Positions 1-6,792 of a DNA stretch of 28,182 nucleotides are shown here, one piece after another. The notes under the pieces are model-generated. The model had not been told where the DNA came from, ran no database searches, and saw nothing but the letters and a program-made list of their open reading frames with translations. Source of the stretch: JACZSB01 sp965372015 (GTDB taxonomy: Bacteria; Fidelibacterota; Marinisomatia; SCGC-AAA003-L08; TS1B11). The stretch's first letter is position 1. Each line of letters starts with the position of its first letter. Both the position numbers and the translations under genes were made by a program. The stretch is taken from NCBI GenBank assembly GCA_965372015.1, contig CBDVAP010000025.1, forward strand, positions 1 through 28,182. Reading direction: 5' to 3'.

Positions 1-74
1 CAGCATCCCCCCCGCCCGGTTTTTATTTCAGTTCTATTGGCCGCTTATTGAGCAGTGGGATTGGCCAGCTTCCT

Positions 75-191
75 TTACAGGATTTTCATCTCCAGCTCGG
101 CTAAGTCGCGCTGCAATACGGCTGCCCGGTGCTCCATCTCTGCGGCGAGATCATTCAACGCCGGCCGGTTGGGGTGGGTACCGGTAAGCAT
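75..191 (-). pseudogene. 3' end of an unidentified minus-strand gene
   Basis: On the minus strand a frame ending in TAA at 75-77 encodes a charged, coiled-coil-like C-terminus (ending ..AAVLQRDLAELEMKIL). This is far more protein-like than the plus-strand translation of the same bases (..SSSAKSRCNTAARC..). The coding character appears to stop near 160-190, where plus-strand parvulin sequence begins, so only the tail of a gene seems to be present. The ATG at 189-191 is the nearest possible start but is probably not a real one. I do not recognise the family. It may be a rearrangement junction or an assembly chimera. Confidence 0.3.
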
Positions 192-666
192 GTATGGCCC
201 CGCCGCCGATTCCATCGCCAATAGCGCGCCGGGAGATTTGGTGGGTCCGGTGCCGGTGGAGGGTTACTACCTGCTGGCAAAGGTCCGGGATTTGCGACCG
301 GCCGGACTGCCGGAATCCGAGGCGCTGAGACCTCGCCTGCGGCAGGGCTGGATGCAGGCGCACAGTGGTCAGTTACGCCGGGCCTGGGTGCTCAGGTTGC
401 AGGAAACCGCTTACCCTGTTTATATCGACACCAGCCTGCTGCTTCACCCAGTTCCGGTAGGTGATTCGATGCCGCTATCCACCGCCTGGCCGGACTCGGC
501 CACCCTGGCCCCCGATAGCGCCGCCAACCGTCAGTTGGCCCTGCCGGACAGCGCCTTGGTGGATACATTTTCGGTCATACAACTGGATTCGGTTCAGGTT
601 GACAGTCTGCCCACCGCGGTCTTGGACAGCGTGAGCGGAAAAACTAATCCGCCTCTTCCCGATTGA
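157..666 (+). pseudogene. Parvulin-type peptidyl-prolyl isomerase, C-terminal fragment
   Basis: From about 157 the plus frame reads like the C-terminal half of a parvulin (PpiC/SurA) domain: GRLGWVPVSMYGPAADS, then SAPGDLVGPVPVEGYYLLAKV. This matches the family pattern of G-LGWV, a helix, then PG-(hydrophobic)-GPV-----YYL-KV. A Ser/Asp/Val-rich tail of about 80 residues follows, ending at the TGA that closes at 666. In the family these enzymes isomerise prolyl bonds while folding exported proteins in the periplasm. The N-terminal half, including any signal peptide, is absent, and the bases just upstream code better on the other strand. The open frame extends back to a GTG at 55, but I do not regard that as the true start. 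It ends 33 bp from the convergent DUF4139 gene. Confidence 0.6.
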
Positions 667-699
667 TCACCAGGCCACTTCCTACCACCACCACCCGCA

Positions 700-2115
700 T
701 CATTGCTTAACCCGGACGGTGTACTCCACCGTCACTTCCTTACCGGCCGGGACCGGCACCGTGAACACCGCTGTAAAGGCCCCGGCTTTCTCGTAGTCGT
801 GGGTGCTCTTTTTGATCTGCCAGTCCCCGCTGAACCGGGCTCGCACCTCGATGGCCACCTGTCCTTTCTCTTTGCGGTTGCGCAGGGAAACCTGGGTGGT
901 CTGCTCATAGCGTGGTTTAGCCTTGTCGCCCAGGCGCGTGTAGCTCAGCCGCTTGACCTCCGCCACCAGATCGAAGGCCTGGCCGTAGTTGATCTCCACC
1001 CGCTCGTCACGGGGCGTGTGGGCGATACGGTCCTCGCCCGCAAATTGCAGGTGGCCCCCGCGATCGGCGCTATAGATACGGATGATGCCGCCCGGTAAGG
1101 GGTCACCCAGCTGGTTGGCCTTCGTATTCTGGAAGTTCAGCCGGGCCTTCACCGGTAATTTCTGAGCCTCCTGCCGGGGTGGATGAGGCACCGCCCCCTG
1201 CATTTCCACCACGTACCGCCGCGTTAAACCCACCCCCGATTTGTGGAGCAGCTCCACCTGCTTCTGCTGGTTCTGTTTGATGGTGGTCTTCCAGGGGATG
1301 GTGTACAGGTGGAAGTCCATGAAGGCTTCCTCCTGCACCTGCGGCGCCCGCATGGCCAGCGCTTCCGTGGCGAATCTGGGCCTGGCCCCGCGTTTGGCCC
1401 TCACCCGGTGCACCTCGCCCGCCACCAGCTTCACGGTGGCATAGGGGTAAGGTATGCCGCTCTGGTTGTTCAGGGTGATCCACCCCGTCAGGTCGCCGGT
1501 GGTGGTGGCCTGGTCGATCTTCAGCACGTAGTCCGCCTTCCATGTGAGGCCCCCGGTTAAATAGCTCACCTGCACCTCGTGCCGGCCCTTATCGGCTTCG
1601 GCCAGCCAACGCAGGCTCGGGTGGGCCACCAGCTCATCCGGCACTTCCGGCAGTATTACATGTCCCGGGTGCCGCACGTGAATCTCCCGGCCTATTTGAT
1701 AAATTGGGCCGTCGTTCAGCGACAGCAGGGTGGCCCTTTGCCGCTCGGTGATCTCGTTATCGGCGTCGTAAGTCAGCAGTTGCACCTGCTTCCCAACGTA
1801 CTTTGACAGCAGGGTATTAGGCGTGAGCAGGTCGTACTCGTAGTTCTGTTCCAGCACTACCCAGCCCAGCTTGGGCCTGCGGCTCACCGGTAGCACCGTC
1901 TCCGGCTGAATCTTGGCCGCCACCTCTTCCAGCAGCAGCTCCACCCGGCCCCCTTTTGCCAGGTCGAAGGTCCGCGTGTCCTTCACCAGTCCCAGGTTGT
2001 TGTTGTAGATGGTCACTTCCAGGCTGGTGCGCTGGCCGGCGGTGATAGCCACCGGCGATTGGGCGGCCAGGCACGTCGCCAGCAGGTAGATAATGATGGT
2101 GATCTTTCGTTTCAT
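700..2115 (-). CDS. Secreted DUF4139 domain protein
   Basis: The product has 471 residues. It begins with a signal peptide (MKRK followed by a hydrophobic run to about residue 18), so it is probably exported. The body is of the DUF4139 type: an N-terminal part rich in beta strands (VTIYNNNLGLVKDTR), a central segment with LTGGLTWKADYVL and GWITLNNQSGIPYPYATVKLVAGEV, and a C-terminal beta sandwich ending in VPVPAGKEVTVEYTVRVKQ. The LTW-A-Y and N-SG--Y--A---LVAG signatures are typical of the family. Its function is unknown; members are usually exported or surface proteins. The start is supported by an AGGAG about 7 nt upstream of ATG. It is transcribed divergently from the methyltransferase gene across a 60-bp spacer and converges on the parvulin remnant. 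Confidence 0.85.
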   Translation of the reverse strand: MKRKITIIIYLLATCLAAQSPVAITAGQRTSLEVTIYNNNLGLVKDTRTFDLAKGGRVELLLEEVAAKIQPETVLPVSRRPKLGWVVLEQNYEYDLLTPNTLLSKYVGKQVQLLTYDADNEITERQRATLLSLNDGPIYQIGREIHVRHPGHVILPEVPDELVAHPSLRWLAEADKGRHEVQVSYLTGGLTWKADYVLKIDQATTTGDLTGWITLNNQSGIPYPYATVKLVAGEVHRVRAKRGARPRFATEALAMRAPQVQEEAFMDFHLYTIPWKTTIKQNQQKQVELLHKSGVGLTRRYVVEMQGAVPHPPRQEAQKLPVKARLNFQNTKANQLGDPLPGGIIRIYSADRGGHLQFAGEDRIAHTPRDERVEINYGQAFDLVAEVKRLSYTRLGDKAKPRYEQTTQVSLRNRKEKGQVAIEVRARFSGDWQIKKSTHDYEKAGAFTAVFTVPVPAGKEVTVEYTVRVKQ

Positions 2116-2175
2116 GGTTTGCTCCTATACGCCCCCCAATTTAACAGTAATAATTCAGGCTGGTTAACTTCGGCT

Positions 2176-2727
2176 ATGCCTGCCGACCTACGCCGCAAGC
2201 TCACCGACCTGGAACTCAAGCGCGCCCGCCCTTCATTGGACGATGTGCGCAACACCCCCCGGCTGCCGATCTACGCCCTGATCGAGGATGTGCGCTCGCT
2301 GTTTAATGTGGGCAGCATGTTCCGCACCGCCGACGCCCTGCACCTGTCGCGGCTGTACCTGTGCGGCTACACCGGTTTCCCGCCCCGCCACGAGATCACC
2401 AAGACCGCCCTAGGCGCCGAGCACACCATGCCCTGGGAAAAGCATACCCGCGCCATCGACCTGGCCCGCCGGCTGAAGTCTCAGGGGATGCTGCTGGTGG
2501 CCCTGGAGCAGACCAACGATTCGGTGGATTTCTGGGAAGCGCCCATCAGGTTCCCGGTGTGCTTCATGGTGGGCAACGAAGTGGTGGGCCTGTCGGAGGA
2601 TTTGGTGGCCCTGGCCGACCTGTGCCTGGAACTGCCCATGATGGGCGTCAAGCAATCGCTTAACGTGGCCACGGCCTTTGGGGTGCTGGGGTATGAGCTG
2701 GCCCGGAGGCATAGGGAGAGTTTCTAG
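2176..2727 (+). CDS. TrmH/SpoU-family RNA 2'-O-methyltransferase
   Basis: This 183-residue SPOUT-class protein would methylate a ribose 2'-OH in tRNA or rRNA using S-adenosylmethionine. All three SpoU motifs are visible: motif 1 NVGSMFRTAD (residues 44-53), motif 2 FMVGNEVVGLS (130-140) and motif 3 LPMMGVKQSLNVATAFGV (153-170), which together form the trefoil-knot cofactor site and contain the catalytic Arg. The length suits a single-domain enzyme without an RNA-binding extension. The ATG at 2176 is chosen because the family begins near here and the upstream codons look non-coding. No strong Shine-Dalgarno is present. The substrate nucleotide cannot be told from sequence. The stop codon TAG is embedded in a dispersed TTTCTAGTT.. 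repeat, and two more copies of this gene's 3' end occur at 4056 and 5397. Confidence 0.92.
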   Translation: MPADLRRKLTDLELKRARPSLDDVRNTPRLPIYALIEDVRSLFNVGSMFRTADALHLSRLYLCGYTGFPPRHEITKTALGAEHTMPWEKHTRAIDLARRLKSQGMLLVALEQTNDSVDFWEAPIRFPVCFMVGNEVVGLSEDLVALADLCLELPMMGVKQSLNVATAFGVLGYELARRHRESF

Positions 2728-2790
2728 TTACTGGTTTCGAGTTACTGGTTTCTGTATCCAGTATCGAGCAATCAGCATCAAGCATAGGCA
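2722..2790 (+). repeat. Degenerate stutter repeat (TTTCTAGTTACTGG / TATCGAG type)
   Basis: Directly after (and including) the methyltransferase stop codon, the spacer consists of imperfect repetitions of TTTCTAG/TTACTGG/TTTCGAG, followed by ATCCAGTATCGAGCAATCAGCATCAAGCAT. The same word families recur at 4271, 5437, 10440, 10608, 10940 and 11041 and never inside intact genes, apart from the few stop-proximal bases here. Confidence 0.7.
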
Positions 2791-2814
2791 AACCAAACAT
2801 GAAATGAGAAAGAT

Positions 2815-3345
2815 ATGTCACCACGCAATATCGAGATAACCCCGTCGGTCACAGTCCATGCCCTGCTGGAGGCCTACCCGCAACTGGAGGATGTCCTGAT
2901 CGGCATCGCGCCGCCCTTCAAGAAGCTGCGGAACCCCATCCTGCGAAGGTCGGTGGCCAGGGTGGCGACGATCAAGCACATTTCCGCTGTGGGCCACGTC
3001 CCCCTCGATGAGTTGATCGGCAAACTCAGGGCAGCAGTGGGGCAGCCGGTGAGTGCGGAATCCTATGCTGACCAAAAGTATTTCGGTGAGCAACCCGATT
3101 GGTTCGCGCCTGAAAAGATAGTGCTCACTGTCGATGAGGCCCAGGTGGAGAATAAGGATAGCATGACATTGGTTACCATCCTCAGGGAGGCGACGGGCGT
3201 TAAAAAAGGCCAGATCATCGAGCTGGTCACCACCTTCCTGCCGGCGCCGGGGATCGATATCCTGAAATCCAAAGGCTACTCGGTCTGGACCCGCAAAGCA
3301 GGTGGCGATATGATCAAATCGTACTTCCTGAAGAATACGGACTGA
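2815..3345 (+). CDS. DUF1858 protein with C-terminal TusA/DUF2249-like domain
   Basis: The product has 176 residues. Residues 5-75 (ITPSVTVHALLEAYP.. APPFKKLRNPILRRSVARVATI) have the DUF1858 helical-domain pattern, in which a hydrophobic pocket region is followed by a K-LRNP-LR--VA----- motif. Residues from about 98 to the end (IVLTVDEAQVENKDSM.. ILREATGVKKGQIIEL.. GIDILKSKGYSVWTRK) resemble the small alpha/beta fold of TusA/DUF2249 proteins, including the terminal --L---GY-VW---- segment. The exact role is unknown; DUF1858 proteins often accompany redox or sulfur-handling functions. No TusA-type Cys-Pro is visible, so sulfur transfer is not supported. The start is supported by GAGAAAG just upstream. 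The gene lies between the methyltransferase 3' end and a flank that also occurs without it further downstream. Confidence 0.75.
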   Translation: MSPRNIEITPSVTVHALLEAYPQLEDVLIGIAPPFKKLRNPILRRSVARVATIKHISAVGHVPLDELIGKLRAAVGQPVSAESYADQKYFGEQPDWFAPEKIVLTVDEAQVENKDSMTLVTILREATGVKKGQIIELVTTFLPAPGIDILKSKGYSVWTRKAGGDMIKSYFLKNTD

Positions 3346-3354
3346 GAGGGGGGA

Positions 3355-3436
3355 CGACTGCTACTGCTCCTGCCATTTTTTTCAGGTCTCATTTTTCCAT
3401 TGCTCCGCAACCATATAGCTTTTACTTTACCGCCGT
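3355..3436 (+). repeat. Direct repeat, copy 1 (flank downstream of the DUF1858 gene)
   Basis: About 80 nt, starting CGACTGCTACTGC and ending CATATAGCTTTTACTTTACCG, closely match 4307-4386, where the same sequence follows the detached methyltransferase 3' end. The two copies differ by scattered substitutions and small indels. Confidence 0.75.
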
Positions 3437-3562
3437 GGGTTTACACCTTTGAACCGGGCTATGCCAGGCTTTCAAATCTGGGATGATTACATTCAGGCCG
3501 GTTATATATCCGGCTCGGTGATGTGGTCGCGCAATGAGCGCACGCGGCGGAAGGAGGCACCT

Positions 3563-3574
3563 ATGAACCACTGA
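3563..3574 (+). other. Three-codon mini-ORF (Met-Asn-His-stop) with strong ribosome-binding site
   Basis: AAGGAGG (3551-3557) stands 5 nt before ATG AAC CAC TGA, about 90 nt upstream of the membrane-protein start. A short stem (GCCGG/CCGGC around a TTATATAT loop) and a GCGC..GCGC stem lie just before it. It could be a leader peptide or the leftover start of a decayed gene. The rest of spacer 3346-3665 shows only the direct repeat. Confidence 0.3.
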
Positions 3575-3665
3575 GACTGAGACCATCGTCCGGTACTGCA
3601 TTTCAATTCGGAATTGCAGCCAGCAAACGAAAATGACGGATATCCCGTCGAAAGGAGAAACTCCC

Positions 3666-4046
3666 ATGAAACTTAATACACTACTGACCATTACTGCCGT
3701 AGCCGCTCTCGGTTTCGCGATTGCTTTTCTGTTCTTTCCGGGCCCGTACTTGTCGATCTTCGGCCTGCAAGCGGATTCAGCCACGTTATGGGTTTCGCGA
3801 TATTTAGGGGGCGCGGCTTTTGGTTACACCTTGCTGGCGTGGTTCGCCAGAAACAGCACGGACTCCGAGGCGCGACAGGCCATCGTCCTCGCCATGTTAG
3901 GCGCTTGGGGTGTGTCCTTCATCGGGCTTCTACTGGGGCAAATTACTGGCCTGGCGAATTCGCTAGGCTGGGTTATGGTTGTGCTCATGGGCTTGTTCGC
4001 GGCGGCCTACGGGTATATCCAGTTTGTGAAGCCCAGCGATTCCTAA
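3666..4046 (+). CDS. Small four-helix membrane protein of unknown function
   Basis: The product has 126 residues with four predicted membrane segments: roughly 6-26 (LTITAVAALGFAIAFLFF), 42-60, 71-92 (AIVLAMLGAWGVSFIGLLLG) and 97-118 (LGWVMVVLMGLFAAAYGYI). A short polar C-terminus follows (QFVKPSDS). The N-terminal helix followed by FFPGPYLSIFGL and a conserved-looking RYLGGAAFGYTLLAWFAR resembles small DUF4345-type integral membrane proteins, but I cannot assign a family with certainty. The ATG at 3666 is favoured over an upstream in-frame ATG at 3633 because AAAGGAG sits 8 nt before it and a hydrophobic helix begins directly after. It ends 9 bp before the truncated methyltransferase copy. 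Confidence 0.7.
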   Translation: MKLNTLLTITAVAALGFAIAFLFFPGPYLSIFGLQADSATLWVSRYLGGAAFGYTLLAWFARNSTDSEARQAIVLAMLGAWGVSFIGLLLGQITGLANSLGWVMVVLMGLFAAAYGYIQFVKPSDS

Positions 4047-4055
4047 CTAATAGGG

Positions 4056-4277
4056 GAGCAGACCAACGATTCGGTGGATTTCTGGGAGGCGCCCGTCAGG
4101 TTCCCGGTGTGCTTCATGGTGGGCAACGAGGTGGTGGGCCTGTCGGAGCAGTTGGTGGCCCTGGCCGACCTGTGCCTGGAACTGCCCATGATGGGCATTA
4201 AGCAGTCGCTCAACGTGGCCACGGCCTTCGGTGTGCTGGGGTATGAGCTGGCCCGGAGGCATAAGAAAGGTTTCTAG
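4056..4277 (+). pseudogene. Detached 3' end of TrmH/SpoU methyltransferase (copy 2)
   Basis: These 222 nt align without gaps to 2506-2727, codons 111 to stop of the intact methyltransferase. I count 15 differences (about 93% identity): six codons are silent changes and six are mostly mild replacements (Ile/Val, Val/Ile, Arg/Lys, Asp/Gln, Glu/Lys, Ser/Gly). The frame is intact, and motifs 2 and 3 are present, but motif 1 and the N-terminal half are missing, so it cannot be an active enzyme. The pattern suggests descent from a functional homologue rather than decay of a local duplicate. An ATG-like internal start (4074) exists but is not considered functional. Confidence 0.85.
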
Positions 4278-4306
4278 TTTCGAGTTTCTGGTCCAAGAAT
4301 CGGGCT

Positions 4307-4386
4307 CGACTGCTACTGCCTCTGCCAACTGCTACTTCTTCAGATTCCCATTGCCCCGTAACGATATAGCTTTTACTTTGCCGTGG
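4307..4386 (+). repeat. Direct repeat, copy 2 (flank downstream of detached methyltransferase 3' end)
   Basis: This matches 3355-3436 (CGACTGCTACTGCC.. GATATAGCTTTTACTTTGCCG). Here it follows the methyltransferase stop codon by about 30 nt with no gene between, whereas in copy 1 the DUF1858 gene intervenes. Confidence 0.75.
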
Positions 4387-4443
4387 TATTTTTCCCCTCG
4401 TGTCAGCGAGTAGCGGACGCCTGAAGGATCACTTAATAAGTAA

Positions 4444-4675
4444 ATGTATCTTTTGCCCGCTCCCCGGATAGTGAAGCAGCTGGTGCGACGCTTCGAGGAC
4501 AACCTGGAAGCCTATCGCTCCAATTCTGCTGCCCCGGCTGACGGAAGGCCTGGAGGGGCAATTTATGGACAGGGCTACGTTGGAGGAAGCCATTAGGCAA
4601 AATCTGAAAGCATTGAACTTATTAGGCCGGCCCGGGCTGAGGTTGTCGCAAGCTGCGACCAGCTTTCAAGAATAG
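4444..4675 (+). pseudogene. Restriction-modification-like coding debris
   Basis: ATG at 4444 opens a frame reading IVKQLVRRFEDNLEAYRS, which resembles the extreme N-terminus of Eco57I-type/type IIG restriction-modification enzymes, but the coding character ends after about 28 codons. A different frame then reads ILLPRLTEGLEGQFMDRATL and EEAIRQNLKALNL up to TAG at 4673-4675. That segment recalls the C-terminal ends of type I specificity or modification subunits. Neither piece is long enough for certainty. The debris directly precedes an ORF6N gene, a family commonly found beside type I restriction loci. The flanking bases 4387-4443 show nothing recognisable. Confidence 0.35.
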
Positions 4676-4685
4676 GAATAATATC

Positions 4686-5201
4686 TTGAGTGGTACGGTA
4701 GCAATCATTCCTGTTGAGCAGGTTGAGCAGCGAATCTTACTGGTTCGAGGCCATAAAGTAATTGTAGATGCGGACCTAGCTCAGTTTTACGGAGTTACCA
4801 CCAAGAGGCTGAACGAACAGGTCAAACGCAACAAAGGCAGATTTCCCGAAGATTTTATTTTTCAGCTGACAGCTGAGGAAAAAGCTGAGCTGGTCGCAAA
4901 TTGCGACCACTTAGCTAGCCTTAAATTCTCTTCGAGCCTACCCAATGCTTTCACTGAGCACGGAGCTATCATGGCAGCTGGTGTCTTGAACTCTGAGCGT
5001 GCTGTGGAGCTCAGTGTGTTTGTGGTGCGAGCATTTGTTCGGCTGCGCGAACTACTTGCCACTAATAAGGAACTTGCCGTTAAGCTGGCTGAACTGGAGC
5101 GCAGGCTGGAAAGCCACGATGAATCGATACAGACACTGGTTGAGGCCATCCGCCAGCTCATGGCGCCGCCTGATAACGAAAAACGGCGGATTGGTTTTTA
5201 G
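4686..5201 (+). CDS. ORF6N domain protein
   Basis: The product has 171 residues. Residues 8-95 form an ORF6N domain, a presumed DNA-binding module shared by phages and bacterial mobile regions: VEQRILLVRGHKVIVDADLA, FYGVTTKRLNEQVKRNKGRF, PEDFIFQLT. It is followed by LPNAFTEHGAIMAAGVLNSERAV and a C-terminal coiled coil (about 120-160, ELAVKLAELERRLESHDESI). The predicted start is TTG at 4686, since no in-frame ATG or GTG lies near the domain start; GGAATA upstream is a weak ribosome-binding site. A near-palindrome GTCGCAAATTGCGAC in the gene (about 4893) resembles GTCGCAAGCTGCGAC just upstream (about 4645); the upstream copy could be an operator, but this is speculative. Such genes are often neighbours of type I restriction systems, in keeping with the debris before it. 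Confidence 0.85.
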   Translation: MSGTVAIIPVEQVEQRILLVRGHKVIVDADLAQFYGVTTKRLNEQVKRNKGRFPEDFIFQLTAEEKAELVANCDHLASLKFSSSLPNAFTEHGAIMAAGVLNSERAVELSVFVVRAFVRLRELLATNKELAVKLAELERRLESHDESIQTLVEAIRQLMAPPDNEKRRIGF

Positions 5202-5260
5202 ACTGTGATCGAAACGCTCTCCGAAGAATCGCAGGCCCTCTAGGATGCGGTCAACAGACA

Positions 5261-5444
5261 CGCCCCGCCACGAGATCACCAAGCGACTAAGAACCTCACC
5301 CCCGTCCTGAAACCCCGCTGGAAGCGGGGCGGCCGTCCCCTCTCCGCAAGCGGAGAGGGGCTTCGCGAAGCAAAGGGGAGAGGTTTCTAGCAGATCGGCG
5401 TCCTGGGCTACGAGCTGGCCCGGAGGCATCGGGAGGGTTTCTAG
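5261..5444 (+). pseudogene. Methyltransferase remnant, copy 3, interrupted by a palindromic element
   Basis: Bases 5261-5283 are identical over 23 nt to 2381-2403 of the intact methyltransferase gene. Bases 5397-5444 match its last 48 nt and encode GVLGYELARRHREGF-stop. The roughly 275 nt that should lie between are missing, replaced by palindromic sequence (5284-5396). The same TTTCTAGTTTC sequence follows the stop as in the other copies. Spacer 5202-5260 shows nothing else recognisable. Confidence 0.7.
5313..5360. repeat. Double-hairpin palindromic element (CCCCTCTCC type), copy 1
   Basis: Two perfect stems lie side by side: CCCCGC/GCGGGG (5313-5318 with 5324-5329) and CCCCTCTCCGC/GCGGAGAGGGG (5337-5347 with 5350-5360). 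A CTTCGCGAAG palindrome and AAGGGGAGAGG follow. A shorter relative lies at 7118-7137. It looks like a REP-type intergenic element and is not followed by a T-run. Confidence 0.7.
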
Positions 5445-5573
5445 TTTCTGGTTCAAGAGCCGGGCTTGGCATGATATTGCCAATTTGTATCATTCCCTTG
5501 AGCCAAGTAGTTTAATTACTATATTATCGTTGGATCATACTTAAGACAATAATAACGTAGGGCATAGGTGCAA

Positions 5574-5623
5574 GCGCGATAACAACAATCAATGGCCCGG
5601 TGGATTTCTTCATAAAAGTAATT
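5574..5623 (+). repeat. 50-nt direct repeat, copy 1, upstream of the small ORF
   Basis: It begins GCGCGATAACA and continues with ATCAA-GGCC-GGT-ATTTCTT-ATAA, matching 5917-5966 with about a quarter of positions changed. It lies about 50 nt upstream of the GTG start at 5673; the other copy lies upstream of the FRG gene. The remaining spacer 5445-5573 is AT-richer and shows no gene. Confidence 0.55.
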
Positions 5624-5672
5624 AGGCCCGCTAAGGAAAATTACGGTCTACCGCAAACAGGAGATACGAAAC

Positions 5673-5915
5673 GTGAAGGTTAAGCAGCTTGTTGCGAAAC
5701 TCAGAGAACTTGATCAAGAGCTTGATGTGCTGTGCTACACCGAGGACAGTGACCTACTGCCAACGAAGCATATGTTCAAGCTCTTGGAGATTGAAGACGT
5801 CAGCGAGTCTGAGGGTGAGAGGCGAAGGGGGAATGATCAGATTCCAACCCTGAAGTTTGGAAAGAGCCCCTATTCAGAGAAATTCGCATTCATCAATGTC
5901 ATATCGGACTTCTAG
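5673..5915 (+). CDS. Small hypothetical protein next to the FRG gene
   Basis: The product has 80 residues and starts with GTG, supported by AGGAG about 10 nt upstream. The N-terminus MKVKQLVAKLRELDQELDVL followed by CYTEDSD is like small bacterial proteins of the pattern MKVKDLI-KL---DP--EV, whose role is unknown. The rest is charged (SEGERRRGNDQIP) and ends in FAFINVISDF. There is no signal peptide or membrane helix. It precedes the FRG gene in the same orientation with an 85-nt gap that contains the second copy of a 50-nt repeat. Base composition is lower in GC than in the surrounding housekeeping genes, suggesting acquisition. Confidence 0.6.
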   Translation: MKVKQLVAKLRELDQELDVLCYTEDSDLLPTKHMFKLLEIEDVSESEGERRRGNDQIPTLKFGKSPYSEKFAFINVISDF

Positions 5916-5916
5916 G

Positions 5917-5966
5917 GCGCGATAACAGGATTCAACGGCCTAGTATATTTCTTTTAATAAATGATA
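5917..5966 (+). repeat. 50-nt direct repeat, copy 2, upstream of the FRG gene
   Basis: GCGCGATAACAGGATTCAAC and the following 30 nt match 5574-5623. The copy begins one base after the small ORF's stop codon and is followed by GATAGTTGGACTCAAGG and a strong GAGGAGGTG ribosome-binding site for the FRG gene. Confidence 0.55.
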
Positions 5967-6000
5967 GTTGGACTCAAGGAATAAGAGGAGGTGAAACGAG

Positions 6001-6792
6001 ATGCCGAGGCCTAAGAGATGGGTGACCAAAGGCGTAACAAACGGAATAGGGACAGTCCAACTGTCGTCATGGAAATACTTCCACGACTACGTTACACAAG
6101 AAATGTTGGATTATTCTTACTATGTCTGGCGCGGTGATCGTTGCGATAATAGGCCTCTTCTCCCGTCGTTAGACAGAAGCCACTTAGGCTCCTCGCGTGT
6201 CATTATTGAACGACATATGGCCACGCATCTCCAAGTCTTTATGGAAGCAACTCGCGGCCGACGGGGTAAGACACCATCAAAGATGGAAAGCGAGAACGAC
6301 TGGTGGGCCTTGGGACAACACCATGGTCTTGATACTCCGCTTCTCGACTGGACGCATTCTGCCTTTGTTGCCCTATTCTTCACGTTTGAAAAGACAAAGA
6401 AGCCTCAAACTCGCAATAGGGCTGTATACGCTATCAACCCCAGTGCGTGCGAAGCCAAGAGTGCGGAGATCAAGAATGTGCATGCGGGAAGTACCCGACC
6501 TGATATTACAGAATTCTTTAGCCCTCAGCAGGATGAGAATTCAAGACTTGTGAACCAAGGGGGACTGTTCAGTCGGTGTTCTGCCGGTACCCCACTTGAA
6601 GGCTGGGTGGCCCATCATTGGTCAGGAGAAAATATGGCAATGCCATTGATACGCCTGCTGATTCCCGATAGTGGTCGCTTGAATTGCTTGCGCACCTTGA
6701 ACAAAATGAACATCAACTACCTTACACTGTTCCCTGACCTGCATGGAGCCTCAAGCCACGCAAACACTGTAAATAGAATCTCCAACTACTAA
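6001..6792 (+). CDS. FRG domain-containing protein
   Basis: The product has 263 residues. The FRG domain spans about residues 20-190: an aromatic helix, YYVWRGD (about 40-46), RPLLPSLDR, then the diagnostic WWALGQHHGLDTPLLDWTHS (about 100-119) and FVALFFTF, with RAVYAINP after it. A later segment (RLVNQGGLFS) and a C-terminal part ending in TVNRISNY complete it. FRG proteins are widespread in accessory and mobile regions and have been linked to toxin or defence loci, but their biochemical activity is not established, so none is assigned. The start is secured by GAGGAGGTG 8 nt before ATG. It follows the small ORF and is likely acquired, as composition is AT-richer than the flanks. An inverted repeat begins at its stop codon. 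Confidence 0.88.
   Translation: MPRPKRWVTKGVTNGIGTVQLSSWKYFHDYVTQEMLDYSYYVWRGDRCDNRPLLPSLDRSHLGSSRVIIERHMATHLQVFMEATRGRRGKTPSKMESENDWWALGQHHGLDTPLLDWTHSAFVALFFTFEKTKKPQTRNRAVYAINPSACEAKSAEIKNVHAGSTRPDITEFFSPQQDENSRLVNQGGLFSRCSAGTPLEGWVAHHWSGENMAMPLIRLLIPDSGRLNCLRTLNKMNINYLTLFPDLHGASSHANTVNRISNY

Noticed and set aside
4074..4277. A short functional gene in the detached methyltransferase 3' end
   Set aside because: It lacks motif 1 and half of the fold, and there is no ribosome-binding site at the internal ATG.
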